Shown piece after piece: positions 6,864-17,312 of a stretch of DNA of 64,000 bases (position 1 is its first letter; every line of letters starts with the position of its first letter). The DNA is from SAR86 cluster bacterium SAR86B. Its GTDB lineage: Bacteria > Pseudomonadota > Gammaproteobacteria > Magnimaribacterales > D2472. The translations under genes and the position numbers were made by a program. Under the pieces are notes generated by a model that was given only the letters and a program-made list of their open reading frames with translations, ran no database searches and was not told the DNA's origin. The stretch spans positions 1 through 64,000 of the forward strand of contig CAJJAC010000004.1 of assembly GCA_905181955.1 (NCBI GenBank), given 5' to 3'.

Positions 6864-7311
6864 CCATTGCAAGATTAGGTGCGTAGGGTGAAATCTTCGT
6901 TTCAGTTTCAACTTCTTTAGTAGACCAAAACATTTCAGCAAAATCATTAATTTTTGCAAGCAAACTAAGACCATCCTCTCTATGCAAACCTTGCTTACAT
7001 TTAGACCCATCCATCATGATTGAATGAACTAAATCATGCACACCAGGATATTTCTCTATTTGAGCAGCTTTAAAGTAATCACCCCAAATAATAGCAATTT
7101 CATTCTTGGCTATTATTGAATGTTCTTCTTTTTGCTGAACAAGCCTTGTAAATTTTGCTAAATTGTCTTTATCACAACAAGCCGAATCTGGCATTTCATT
7201 AATCAGGTCTATAAACCTAATAACACTTAATGCAGCGTATTGAGCTGCGCCTGGGTCATACACTCCACAAGGTATATCACAATGAGCACTTACCTTTTCT
7301 ACATTAAACAT
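6838..7311 (-). CDS. sodN: Nickel superoxide dismutase
   Basis: It disproportionates superoxide to oxygen and hydrogen peroxide using a Ni(II/III) centre. The 157-residue precursor has a 9-residue propeptide (MFNVEKVSA) followed by the nickel hook HCDIPCGVYDP, in which His1, Cys2 and Cys6 are the known ligands. The rest is the NiSOD four-helix domain. The start ATG 7311 follows an AAGGAG Shine-Dalgarno sequence that lies in the end of the upstream small gene, with 1 base between that stop and this ATG. SodX is directly downstream. The operon promoter carries a Fur-like operator. The peroxide produced is a substrate of KatG, encoded divergently. Confidence 0.96.
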   Translation of the reverse strand: MFNVEKVSAHCDIPCGVYDPGAAQYAALSVIRFIDLINEMPDSACCDKDNLAKFTRLVQQKEEHSIIAKNEIAIIWGDYFKAAQIEKYPGVHDLVHSIMMDGSKCKQGLHREDGLSLLAKINDFAEMFWSTKEVETETKISPYAPNLAMVVPVLKSA

Positions 7312-7312
7312 A

Positions 7313-7486
7313 TTACGTCTCCTTAGTTAAAATTGATTTCGATAAAAAATACACTGGAACTGCTAGCAAAATCGCTAAAACTCCAAGACCTAAAACAGAA
7401 TTACCATGAATATGGATTCCCACTCCATGAGCGCTTAAGTTAAATGATGCGATTGTAAAAAATACTATAGATGTTAGTTTTTTCAA
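7313..7486 (-). CDS. His-rich small membrane protein of NiSOD operon
   Basis: This 57-codon gene starts with TTG (7486-7484), correctly spaced from Shine-Dalgarno AGGA (about 7 bases) and about 24 bases below the predicted promoter start. The product begins KKLTSIVFFTIASF, a signal-peptide-like stretch ending NLSA. It continues HGVGIHIHG, then one hydrophobic helix (about residues 31-49) and a short polar tail ending KET. Cleavage after LSA would expose an N-terminal His in an H-x4-H-x-H motif, a plausible nickel or other metal site. The sodN precursor also has an SA-His junction, so the same protease could conceivably process both. The stop lies 1 base before sodN, implying coupling. No family is recognised, and a nickel role is inference. 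Confidence 0.75.
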   Translation of the reverse strand: MKKLTSIVFFTIASFNLSAHGVGIHIHGNSVLGLGVLAILLAVPVYFLSKSILTKET

Positions 7487-7506
7487 GATATTTTCCTATA
7501 TTTTAT

Positions 7507-7545
7507 ATGTAAAATAATTATCATTTAGTTTATATTTATTAGCAA
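7507..7545 (-). promoter_or_regulatory. sodN operon promoter with Fur-like operator
   Basis: On the minus strand TTGCTA (7545-7540, 4/6), a 17-base spacer and GATAAT (7522-7517, 5/6) form a promoter starting near 7510. The 19-bp element at 7507-7525 matches the Fur box at 2103 in 14 of 19 positions, with one half-site (ATTATCATT on plus) perfect, and covers the -10. Fur or a Fur-family nickel sensor could act here. The region also lies upstream of katG. Confidence 0.6.
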
Positions 7546-7617
7546 TAAAGTTTTAATATAAATTATTAGAATAATGATTTTATTTTACTGTAAAATCATG
7601 TCTATATATTTTCATAA

Positions 7618-9777
<2,160 letters not shown>

Positions 9778-9826
9778 TATTTAGCTAAGTTAATTCAAAA
9801 TTAAGCATCTTTTTTGAGATAAAAGG

Positions 9827-9856
9827 TTGTATTCCTAGATGAGAATGATTATCATT
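9827..9856 (+). promoter_or_regulatory. Fur-box promoter reading into a gene-free region
   Basis: The 19-bp element GATGAGAATGATTATCATT (9838-9856) matches the perfect Fur box at 2103-2121 in 17 of 19 positions. TTGTAT (9827-9832), 17 bases, TATCAT (9850-9855) repeats exactly the spacing of the TonB receptor promoter, so it should fire to the right with a start near 9862. It lies between the convergent ends of katG and the S46 peptidase gene and cannot serve either. Confidence 0.72.
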
Positions 9857-9861
9857 TACGA

Positions 9862-9991
9862 ACTCGAAGGTTGTTGTTTTAAGGTGTTGAGTTTCCCTTA
9901 TCTACATAGAACCTTAAAAGTGTGTTTTGATGATCTCCTATAAAAAATCAAAGCAAAGTTTCTCTAAAATTTAACCTTCGAGCTCTTTCTT
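9862..9991 (+). ncRNA. Candidate Fur-regulated structured small RNA
   Basis: From the predicted start, nested inverted repeats fill the region. CTCGAAGGTT (9863-9872) pairs with AACCTTCGAG (9973-9982), 10 bp, joining the two ends. Inside, TTTTAAGGT (9877-9885) pairs with ACCTTAAAA (9911-9919), 9 bp with a 25-base loop. AAGGTT (9867-9872) can alternatively pair with AACCTT (9910-9915). CTCTTTCTT follows the outer stem as a modest U-tract. The only ORF noticed is a 14-codon one at 9930-9974 without a clear Shine-Dalgarno sequence. RyhB is the classic Fur-repressed sRNA in this class of bacteria, but no RyhB core sequence is seen. The 3' end is uncertain. Confidence 0.55.
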
Positions 9992-10002
9992 AAATACTAA
10001 CG

Positions 10003-12150
10003 CTATCTAACAATGTTCATTTCATTAATGAGCCTTGTATCTTCCTCAAAGACTTCTAATGTCCAAAGTAGATATCTAGAATCTACATGAATAGTTCTTG
10101 TTTCTGGTACAAATTTATAATCAGAAATAATAGTTTCCAACATTCCATCAAAAGCTAATCCAACAAACTCGCCCTTAGCATTAATTGTTGAAGAGCCAGA
10201 GTTTCCATTGGTTATATCTAAATTAGAAATATAATTAACTGGAACACTTCCAATTGGATCAAACTTGTAGCTGCCATAGTTTTTATCATTGATTAATTTT
10301 AGTTGCTTTACATCAACTTCAAATGGTGAAACTCCAGTATTTTTTTCAGCTATGCCTTCAAGTGTGGTGAAAGGTTTGTAGTAAATACCATCATTCAATT
10401 CAACCCCCATTACATTTCCAAAGGTAACTCTCAAGGTTCCATTAGCATCAGCATATATATCTTTACCCTGTGATTTATAAAATTTTCTAAGTGATTTTAT
10501 AAAGACAGATTTATTTTTTTGCTGCAAACTAGATCTAGCTTTGTTTTTCATTTCACGTTCCATTCCCTCATCAAACATATCTCTTGCAAGCATAATAAAT
10601 GGATCTGATGAACTATTTAGCTCTTCAAGTGATGCATCCAATAAAGCAATTCTTTTAGTCATATCTAATAGATCTGATGGATATGAATACATACCATCAA
10701 CCTCGGCAATAGTAACGTTATATGGCTCATCTAATTTTAGTGCACTACTAAAAATTACTCGCCTATCTTTACTATCAACATCTCTATATCGATTTAATCT
10801 AAAAAGAAAGATACCTTTATCTACCTCTGCATCAAATCTGTATTCCATACCACGCATTCTATTAACTAACCTTTCGTAGTCTCTTTCTTGATAACCAGGT
10901 TCTCTTTCGTTATTAGGCTTAGTTTTTTCATAAGCATGTCTGTATAAACTTGCAGCGGTATTTAAAAGAGTTGATCCGCCATAATACACATTAGTTAAGT
11001 TTTCACTATTTATCTCATTAGTAATCTCTAGCAATGCATCAAGAGCATCTTGCTCAGCAGAACTGCCATTCATCTCTATAAAATCAAGGAATTTATTCCA
11101 ATTCTGTCTTTCTTGTTTAAGTAATTTAAAATTCTTAGCTCCCTCTATTTGCCCACTTATTTTTTTATAATAATTTTCAAATCCACTAATACTGCCTCTG
11201 TACTTTAGCGCCTTCTCTTCATCATCCTTGGTTAGGTCTCTCATTAAATCAATTCCTGATTTCAAATACTCAACATAATTTTCAAATCCAAACTGGACAT
11301 CAAATCTTATTTCTGGGTATGTTAAAAGCCTGTTAGTTCTTCCTGGGTAACCAGCTATCATTACAAAATCACCTTCTTTTACACCTTTTTTAGAGACCTT
11401 TAGAAAGTCCTCTGATTTGTATGGAACATTGTTCTCTGTATATTCTTTACTTTCATTCTCAGGGCTTACATAAGCTCTTAATAGAGCAAAGTCACCGGTA
11501 TGCCTTGGATACATCCAGTTATCTACTTCACCACCATATTCACCAATTGATTGAGGTGGCGCATATACTAATCTCACATCTTTGATGATCATTTTTTTAA
11601 TTAATTGATAGGTTTCACCAGAATAAAAGCTCCTCACCTCACACTGAAATTCTTCACTAGTTTCACAGCCCTTAATTAATTCTTTTCTATTGGATTGAAT
11701 AATTTTATATCTATCATTTTCAGATTTAGCTTGGCTAGCTCCCTCCAAGACTGCTGCAGTTACATTAGTACTCTCTTTGGTGATATAAACTCTAGCACCT
11801 GGTGCAGATGGCGCTTCTTCATCTAAACTTCTTGCAAGAAATCCTGTTTTAAATAAATCTTCTTCCATTCTCTTAGCATTAAATTGTAGATAAGAGCCTT
11901 CAACACAATGGTAGTTTGTAGCTATAAGGCCTGAATCAGATATAAATGCAGCTGAACAACCGCCGAGACTAACCATAGCGCTTAAAGGATGTTCAAATAA
12001 GTCACTAAATTTCTTGATATTACCTTTAAATCCAGCTGCTCTAATATCTTTTTCAATATTTGGAAGCTGGGATGGCTCCCACATACCTTCATCTGCAAAA
12101 AGAGAATCGATTGGTGTTAATAATAAAATAAAAAGAAAGAATCTAGTCAT
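10003..12150 (-). CDS. S46 family dipeptidyl-peptidase, DPP7-like
   Basis: A secreted (periplasmic) serine exopeptidase that removes dipeptides from oligopeptide N-termini. The 715 residues match DPP7/DPP11 length. It has a signal peptide ending SLFA, the catalytic His in TNYHCVEG (His81), a region with the catalytic Asp (DNWMYPRHTGDFALLR), and the nucleophile in TNGNSGSS. In the family, Gly or Arg in the FD(G/R) motif after the nucleophile separates DPP7 (hydrophobic or broad P1) from DPP11 (acidic P1). Here LAFDGM has Gly, so a DPP7-like preference is inferred. It is a single-gene unit, divergent from cysE, with a GGCGGTG Shine-Dalgarno-like sequence. It suggests growth on peptides. Confidence 0.92.
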   Translation of the reverse strand: MTRFFLFILLLTPIDSLFADEGMWEPSQLPNIEKDIRAAGFKGNIKKFSDLFEHPLSAMVSLGGCSAAFISDSGLIATNYHCVEGSYLQFNAKRMEEDLFKTGFLARSLDEEAPSAPGARVYITKESTNVTAAVLEGASQAKSENDRYKIIQSNRKELIKGCETSEEFQCEVRSFYSGETYQLIKKMIIKDVRLVYAPPQSIGEYGGEVDNWMYPRHTGDFALLRAYVSPENESKEYTENNVPYKSEDFLKVSKKGVKEGDFVMIAGYPGRTNRLLTYPEIRFDVQFGFENYVEYLKSGIDLMRDLTKDDEEKALKYRGSISGFENYYKKISGQIEGAKNFKLLKQERQNWNKFLDFIEMNGSSAEQDALDALLEITNEINSENLTNVYYGGSTLLNTAASLYRHAYEKTKPNNEREPGYQERDYERLVNRMRGMEYRFDAEVDKGIFLFRLNRYRDVDSKDRRVIFSSALKLDEPYNVTIAEVDGMYSYPSDLLDMTKRIALLDASLEELNSSSDPFIMLARDMFDEGMEREMKNKARSSLQQKNKSVFIKSLRKFYKSQGKDIYADANGTLRVTFGNVMGVELNDGIYYKPFTTLEGIAEKNTGVSPFEVDVKQLKLINDKNYGSYKFDPIGSVPVNYISNLDITNGNSGSSTINAKGEFVGLAFDGMLETIISDYKFVPETRTIHVDSRYLLWTLEVFEEDTRLINEMNIVR

Positions 12151-12223
12151 GTCACCGCCTATAAAAAATAATTAGACTTTATTATATCCGTCTTTTATAT
12201 AAATAATGCTTTCTAATCTAGTC

Positions 12224-12229
12224 TATAAT
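12224..12229 (+). promoter_or_regulatory. -10 box of cysE promoter, probable leaderless start
   Basis: A perfect TATAAT whose expected start falls at about 12236-12238, on the cysE ATG (12238). No Shine-Dalgarno sequence and no convincing -35 box are visible. Confidence 0.45.
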
Positions 12230-12237
12230 CGCTGATT

Positions 12238-12972
12238 ATGGATAGAGAACTTTGGAAAACAATAAAAGAAGAAATAGATCTTCGTATAGATGCCGAGCCT
12301 AGTCTTGGACCATTTTTACATTCTTTAATATCCTCACAAGCAGATTTATTAGCTGCTGTCGCCTCCATATTATCTTCAAAACTCCATTCAGACGCACTTT
12401 CAGCAACTGATATTAAAAAATTTATCTTAGAAGTCTACACAGATTGCGAACATATAGAGTCAGCTCTTGAGCAAGATTTAATATTTTTTAAAGCTAATGA
12501 TCCAGCTTGCGACTACTTATCTACCCCCTTGCTTTTTTATAAAGGCTTTTTGGGATTAGCTACTCACAGGGCAGCAAATTGTCTTTGGAATAATGACAGG
12601 CACACAATGGCATTATTTTTTCAGAATAGAGCCTCAGAGGTCTTCGGAATAGATATACATCCAGCTGCCACTATTGCAGGCGGAGTCATGTTGGACCATG
12701 CTACCGGTATCGTTATTGGTCAAACCTGTAATATCGAAACAGAAGTATCTATATTTCAAGGAGTAACGCTTGGCGGAACGGGTAATGAATCTGGAAAAAG
12801 ACACCCTGATGTCAAACAAGGTGCGACTATATATGCTTCAAGTACAGTTTTAGGAAATATTGAAATTGGAGAAGGCTCCACCATTGCTGCTGGAAGCTTG
12901 GTTTTAAAAAGTGTAAAACCCGGCCTTACTGTTGCTGGCATTCCTGCAAAAGACGTAACAAATTCTAATTAG
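12238..12972 (+). CDS. cysE: Serine O-acetyltransferase
   Basis: Transfers acetyl from acetyl-CoA to L-serine, the first step of cysteine synthesis, in the cytoplasm. The 244-residue protein has the N-terminal alpha-helical SATase domain and a C-terminal left-handed beta-helix of hexapeptide repeats (HPAATIAGGVMLDHATGIVI, NIEIGEGSTIAAGSLVL). The Asp-His of LDHATG corresponds to the catalytic pair, and QGVTLGGTG is the typical acetyl-CoA loop. The C-terminus is short after GIPAK, so whether it keeps the tail that binds cysteine synthase is unclear. The end overlaps the convergent hydroxylase gene by 8 bases. Confidence 0.95.
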   Translation: MDRELWKTIKEEIDLRIDAEPSLGPFLHSLISSQADLLAAVASILSSKLHSDALSATDIKKFILEVYTDCEHIESALEQDLIFFKANDPACDYLSTPLLFYKGFLGLATHRAANCLWNNDRHTMALFFQNRASEVFGIDIHPAATIAGGVMLDHATGIVIGQTCNIETEVSIFQGVTLGGTGNESGKRHPDVKQGATIYASSTVLGNIEIGEGSTIAAGSLVLKSVKPGLTVAGIPAKDVTNSN

Positions 12973-14218
12973 TAGATTCTTTTAAAGTGTATCTTTGTAT
13001 AGGTATTCCAATGCCTATATATAAAACATTGATAAATGCATGAATCATTATAATTTGTGATGCAATCAAGGTACTACTTACAGCGCTTCCTGAAAATATA
13101 AGTAGAATTAGGCCAGATGATACAAATAACTGAGTATTAAAACTATTTTCTTTATTCTGAAGAATTGAAGACGTCAAAATAACAGTTAATAAAAATATTA
13201 ATCCAAAAATTCCAGTTTCTTGATAAGTCTGACTTCCGGCTGTGAGTATTACAGAAGCTGCTAATATTACAATTGAAAAAATCTGAAAGACCCCAAATAC
13301 TTTTTGCTCTTTACTTAATGGCGGATTATATTTCTCACTAATCATTGCTGGATTTTGGTTTAGTTTATTGTCAATAACATCATCAGGGCGCCAGCTTGTT
13401 GATCCGTACCATATCTTAATTTTATCTCTAACTCTTTTTGTATGAATAGTATCTTGAACCATTTGATAAAAAACTTGGAAGTTTGCCCAAATTGGGTTCC
13501 AACTATTTAGAGGCTTTACAGTTCCATAAATAGGTTTTATATCCGATCTTTCTGAAATATAAGTTCCAAACATTCTGTCCCATATAATAAATACCCCGCC
13601 ATAGTTAGCATCAATATATTCAGCATTTTTTGCATGGTGGACTCCATGATTCATAGGAGTTATAAATATTTTTTCTAAAATTCCAAGATGACCAATATGT
13701 TTTGTATGAACCCAAAATTGATACACAAGATTAACACCTGCAACAGTTACAAAAACCTCTCCTGGGACTCCAACCATTATCATTGGGATATAAAATATCC
13801 ATTTCCAAAGCCAACCAGTACTAGTTTGTCTTAATGCGGTTGAGAGATTATATTCCTCACCATGATGATGAACACTATGAGTTGCCCATAAAACTTTAAT
13901 CTCATGATGCATTCTATGCATCCAATAGTAAGAAAGATCATACAAAAGAAAGCCTACAATCCATGTGATAGGACTATCAAGTGGAAGTAATTTTAGATTT
14001 AAATAAGACCCAACATAAACAAATGCTGCGCCCTGTAATCCAATACCTAACATTGGAGGAAATCTACTAATAAGGCCTAATCCTAAGCTGGTAAAGGTAT
14101 CACTAAGTTTATAATTATTTTTACCGACCTTTAATCCATAAAGATATTCAACTATTATCAATAGCAAGAAGACCGGCACAGCCAGAGTAATTATTATAGA
14201 TTTATCAGTAATGATCAT
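12965..14218 (-). CDS. Sterol desaturase / fatty acid hydroxylase family membrane protein
   Basis: A membrane-bound di-iron oxygenase family protein. The eight-histidine pattern is visible as HRMHH, HSVHHHGEEYN, and a later MNHGVHH cluster, placed between hydrophobic helices in the N-terminal two-thirds. The C-terminal third (about residues 295-410) is a further block of four hydrophobic segments, as in alkylglycerol-monooxygenase-like members. The substrate is unknown; lipid or fatty-acyl hydroxylation or desaturation is the family expectation. It has an AAGGA Shine-Dalgarno sequence and a TATAAT just upstream of ATG 14218. The pantothenate kinase gene lies 39 bases upstream on the same strand. 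Confidence 0.85.
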   Translation of the reverse strand: MIITDKSIIITLAVPVFLLLIIVEYLYGLKVGKNNYKLSDTFTSLGLGLISRFPPMLGIGLQGAAFVYVGSYLNLKLLPLDSPITWIVGFLLYDLSYYWMHRMHHEIKVLWATHSVHHHGEEYNLSTALRQTSTGWLWKWIFYIPMIMVGVPGEVFVTVAGVNLVYQFWVHTKHIGHLGILEKIFITPMNHGVHHAKNAEYIDANYGGVFIIWDRMFGTYISERSDIKPIYGTVKPLNSWNPIWANFQVFYQMVQDTIHTKRVRDKIKIWYGSTSWRPDDVIDNKLNQNPAMISEKYNPPLSKEQKVFGVFQIFSIVILAASVILTAGSQTYQETGIFGLIFLLTVILTSSILQNKENSFNTQLFVSSGLILLIFSGSAVSSTLIASQIIMIHAFINVLYIGIGIPIQRYTLKESTN

Positions 14219-14257
14219 TTTAAATTTTCCTTAGAGATATTATAGATGAAAGTATGC

Positions 14258-15088
14258 CTATGTATCTATAGATGCTAAGACACCAATAGCATTTCCAAAT
14301 CCTCTATCTTCATGATAAACACCCTCGATACCTGCTAAAGCTAACCGGTCATCAATACCTTTTTTAACTTCACTGAGCATACTAGTTCTTCCTAAAAAAT
14401 AAGCTTTATTAGAGCCAATGAGTAGGGCATTTAGATAAGCAACAGTTCCTATTACCTCACCAACCATATTGCATAATGATGCAGATATATTTTCAATTGA
14501 ATGATCAGATGCACTTCGTGCTTTTGCAAAATTAGCTGCTGTAATTTCAGCATTAAGTTTTCCAATCTCATTTACAGCCTCACCTATCATGATATCTAAA
14601 ATCTTTCTATCTCCTTTTAACGCTAAACCATTAACTTCAGAGACATTTGAATTATTGATCATGAGATTTGATAGTCCCTCAAGCATACCACCACCGACAG
14701 ATATACCACCTAGATGATTTGTTAAAGTATTTTGAATTTGAACACATGCTGTTCCAGTTCCTGAGCTAACCACAAGCGCTGATTCTTCTTTTATCTTGTA
14801 CAAAGATCTTGCACCTTTACCAATTGCATCAATTTCATTAATTTTAGTAATAGGCACATTACAAATGCTATCAGGAAGATCTGCAGATTTACTACCTGTT
14901 ACACCTATAGACTTAATTTGTTTAATATCAATATTTAATTTTTGTAATATCTTGAGCACATGATGTTCTGTGAGATTAAAATCTCCATTTTCACCATTAA
15001 AGGCAGAAGGGGCACTTAAATATTGAATAGAATTATCTTTTATTGCTAGATCTGTATTAGTAATACCAAAATCAAAAGCTACAATCAT
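14258..15088 (-). CDS. coaW: Type II pantothenate kinase
   Basis: Phosphorylates pantothenate with ATP, the first step of coenzyme A synthesis. The 276-residue ASKHA-fold protein shows phosphate-1 motif FDFGITNTDLAIK, phosphate-2 region SSGTGTA, and the Fumble-type signature HLGGISVGGGMLEGLSNLM followed by LALKGDRKILDIMIGE. Type II enzymes are usual in staphylococci and eukaryotes but rarer in Gammaproteobacteria, where coaA or coaX is common, so this may be the organism's only pantothenate kinase (inference). It lies downstream of the DUF305/propeller gene with a 24-base gap and may be co-transcribed with it. Confidence 0.78.
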   Translation of the reverse strand: MIVAFDFGITNTDLAIKDNSIQYLSAPSAFNGENGDFNLTEHHVLKILQKLNIDIKQIKSIGVTGSKSADLPDSICNVPITKINEIDAIGKGARSLYKIKEESALVVSSGTGTACVQIQNTLTNHLGGISVGGGMLEGLSNLMINNSNVSEVNGLALKGDRKILDIMIGEAVNEIGKLNAEITAANFAKARSASDHSIENISASLCNMVGEVIGTVAYLNALLIGSNKAYFLGRTSMLSEVKKGIDDRLALAGIEGVYHEDRGFGNAIGVLASIDT

Positions 15089-15112
15089 ATTTCTAAAGAT
15101 TATCTACTTTAT

Positions 15113-17311
15113 TCAAAGAGATGCATCTGAAGCATCGTTAGGCCAGATTAATGGTATTTGTTGTTGAGGATTAAACACGCCGGGTCCTAATGCTGGGTAG
15201 GCCTTTGAGGCTTTACTAATATCATCTTCATTTAAAAACTCACTAGGAATTAGTTTAAAAACATCTAGTCCACGTATGATCTCTGTTCCATAAATGTAAC
15301 CTTTATAAAAATATGCAGACCAGTAACCACCAGTAATTAACATATCCTTATTAATGGGACCTCTATCAAAATAAGCTATTTCTTGTGGATTAGAAGAATC
15401 AGTGAAATCCATGATTGAGATGCCACCTTGATACCAGGCTTGAACAAAAATATCACGACCAGGAACTGGAATAATAGATCCATTATGAGCAACACAGTTT
15501 TCTGTTTCTAGTTGTGGAGCAGGCATCTTATAGTGACTTCTAAATTCAAGTTTATTGTCGACAATGTCATAAATAGCATCTGCACCCCAAGTAAGAGGAT
15601 CCCAAGCTCGACAACGAGCACGACCGCCGCCGCCCCATTCATCAGTGAATATTACTTTTGTTCCATCATTATTAAATGTTGCTGAATGCCAATAAGCAAA
15701 ACCTTCATCAGTTACAACATCTAATCTTTTCGGATTATATGGATCAGTTATATCAAAAAGAATACCGTTACCAGAACATGCGCCAGCAGCTATATTTGCT
15801 GAAGGAAAGACCGTAATATCATGACATTGATCAGTTCTATTTGTATCCTGAGTTTCATCTCCATGGTCACCACCACGCCAAAGTCCACCAAGCGCTCCTG
15901 TTTCAAGGTCAGCAAATACCGCAGGGCTACTCACTATTCTCGATTTTGAAGGATCAGATACTGGAATTTCAATAACATCTATTCTAAAAAGAGCCGTTCT
16001 TTCATCACCAGGTATATTTCCTATACATTGCTCTAACTCTTCTTCATCTCTAACACTGCCAGTTCCTGAGTTATATATAATAATCTTTCCATCTGCAGTG
16101 GGACCAGATACAACAGAGTGCGTATGAGAACCACGGCAGGTTTGAACTGCACCAACTTGTTTTGGACGACTAAGATCTGAAATATCAAAAATTCTTATTC
16201 CTCTAAAACGTTCCGGACTTGCGTCTCTTCCAACACCTTCTCTCCCGCAATCAATTCGACCACGAGTCTGTTCTACAGACATAATAAGTAAATCTCCAAC
16301 TATAGAGACATCACCTTGACCACCAGGGCATACTATTGAGGATAAAAGGTTTGGAATACCATCTTTATCAATCTTATACATATTAAAACCATGGTAGCTA
16401 CCAGCTACAAGCAAATCATCTCTAAAGGCCATATCTGTATTGGAAAAACTTAACATCGGGGAACGAAGAGATCTTGAGGCTGCCTCTGTTGTAATTGCTT
16501 TATCTTCATCCTCATTTTTTGTTAAATCTTCTGAACCACGCTCCTCAGGATTATTTGGATCAAAAAATCCAACAGGTTTTCGTAGAGAAGTCACTAATTC
16601 CATATTCATTATTGCCTCATCTGCAAAAAATAAACCTGGTGACAAGCCTGATCTTGGATCATCTGAAAGACCAACTGCTATGGTATTCATTCTCTCTATT
16701 TCTACCCCTTGATCATTAACTAAGTCAGAAACAAATTCATTTAATATTGGATCATAAGCAGAACCTGAATATTTTTTTAGCTCTTTTACCATCTCTAAAG
16801 CGCCATCATGATGAGCAATCATTAGTTGAAGAAAGAGTCGATCAAAATCAGTACTTTTTGAATCTGCTAGATCCTCTAACTGCTTTGGAGTCGCCATACC
16901 AATCATATTAATATGCATATGATTTTTTTTAGACATATCAGCTGCATTTTCATTGCGCTCTGCAAGCCAGCTTTCCATAAAATTTATTTCATCATCTTGA
17001 GATACATCTATTCTTTTTGCTAGATCAACAATAGTTTTATTGTTTGTTCTCTTGTCTGCCATAGTAGACATTAAAATTGCTTGTTCATGATGGACAATCA
17101 TGCCCTGCAGAAATCTGACGTCAGCCTTAATATAAGAAGTATCTGCAATATTTGAGGCAGCTTTAGGATCAAGATTTTTAGAAGATTCTCCTGGAGCACC
17201 TGGTTGTATTATTGTTGGATTAGAAGGGTTATCAGCTGCTAGCACTAGTTGGCTTGAGAGAATCGAAATAATAACGATCATATGAAAACTTTTATTAATT
17301 TTTTTAAACAT
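15113..17311 (-). CDS. Secreted DUF305 / LVIVD beta-propeller fusion protein
   Basis: The 732-residue exported protein has a signal peptide ending LVLA. Residues about 60-210 form a duplicated DUF305 ferritin-like four-helix domain, with MIVHHEQAILMS and LMIAHHDGALEM each giving the His-His-acid helix. Residues about 290-715 form a beta-propeller of LVIVD-type repeats (for example GIRIFDISDLSRPKQVGAV, GILFDITDPYNPKRLDVV, GISIMDFTDSSNPQEIAYF). DUF305 domains have been linked to metal binding; the LVIVD propeller family has no firm function. Fusion suggests a periplasmic or surface metal-associated protein. It starts 1 base after the preceding small gene (17313-17519), so translation is probably coupled. 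Confidence 0.82.
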   Translation of the reverse strand: MFKKINKSFHMIVIISILSSQLVLAADNPSNPTIIQPGAPGESSKNLDPKAASNIADTSYIKADVRFLQGMIVHHEQAILMSTMADKRTNNKTIVDLAKRIDVSQDDEINFMESWLAERNENAADMSKKNHMHINMIGMATPKQLEDLADSKSTDFDRLFLQLMIAHHDGALEMVKELKKYSGSAYDPILNEFVSDLVNDQGVEIERMNTIAVGLSDDPRSGLSPGLFFADEAIMNMELVTSLRKPVGFFDPNNPEERGSEDLTKNEDEDKAITTEAASRSLRSPMLSFSNTDMAFRDDLLVAGSYHGFNMYKIDKDGIPNLLSSIVCPGGQGDVSIVGDLLIMSVEQTRGRIDCGREGVGRDASPERFRGIRIFDISDLSRPKQVGAVQTCRGSHTHSVVSGPTADGKIIIYNSGTGSVRDEEELEQCIGNIPGDERTALFRIDVIEIPVSDPSKSRIVSSPAVFADLETGALGGLWRGGDHGDETQDTNRTDQCHDITVFPSANIAAGACSGNGILFDITDPYNPKRLDVVTDEGFAYWHSATFNNDGTKVIFTDEWGGGGRARCRAWDPLTWGADAIYDIVDNKLEFRSHYKMPAPQLETENCVAHNGSIIPVPGRDIFVQAWYQGGISIMDFTDSSNPQEIAYFDRGPINKDMLITGGYWSAYFYKGYIYGTEIIRGLDVFKLIPSEFLNEDDISKASKAYPALGPGVFNPQQQIPLIWPNDASDASL

Positions 17312-17312
17312 T

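Noticed and set aside
6864-7010. Upstream extension of sodX to ATG 7010
   Set aside because: It would run about 50 residues inside sodN in another frame with low-complexity Leu/Lys sequence; SodX proteins are about 90-100 residues.
9930-9974. 14-codon ORF inside the candidate Fur-regulated RNA
   Set aside because: No Shine-Dalgarno sequence, and its stop lies within the 3' arm of the outer stem. The RNA structure explains the region better.
10541-10879. 112-residue plus-strand open frame inside the S46 peptidase gene
   Set aside because: Antisense to conserved peptidase sequence with no signal of its own.
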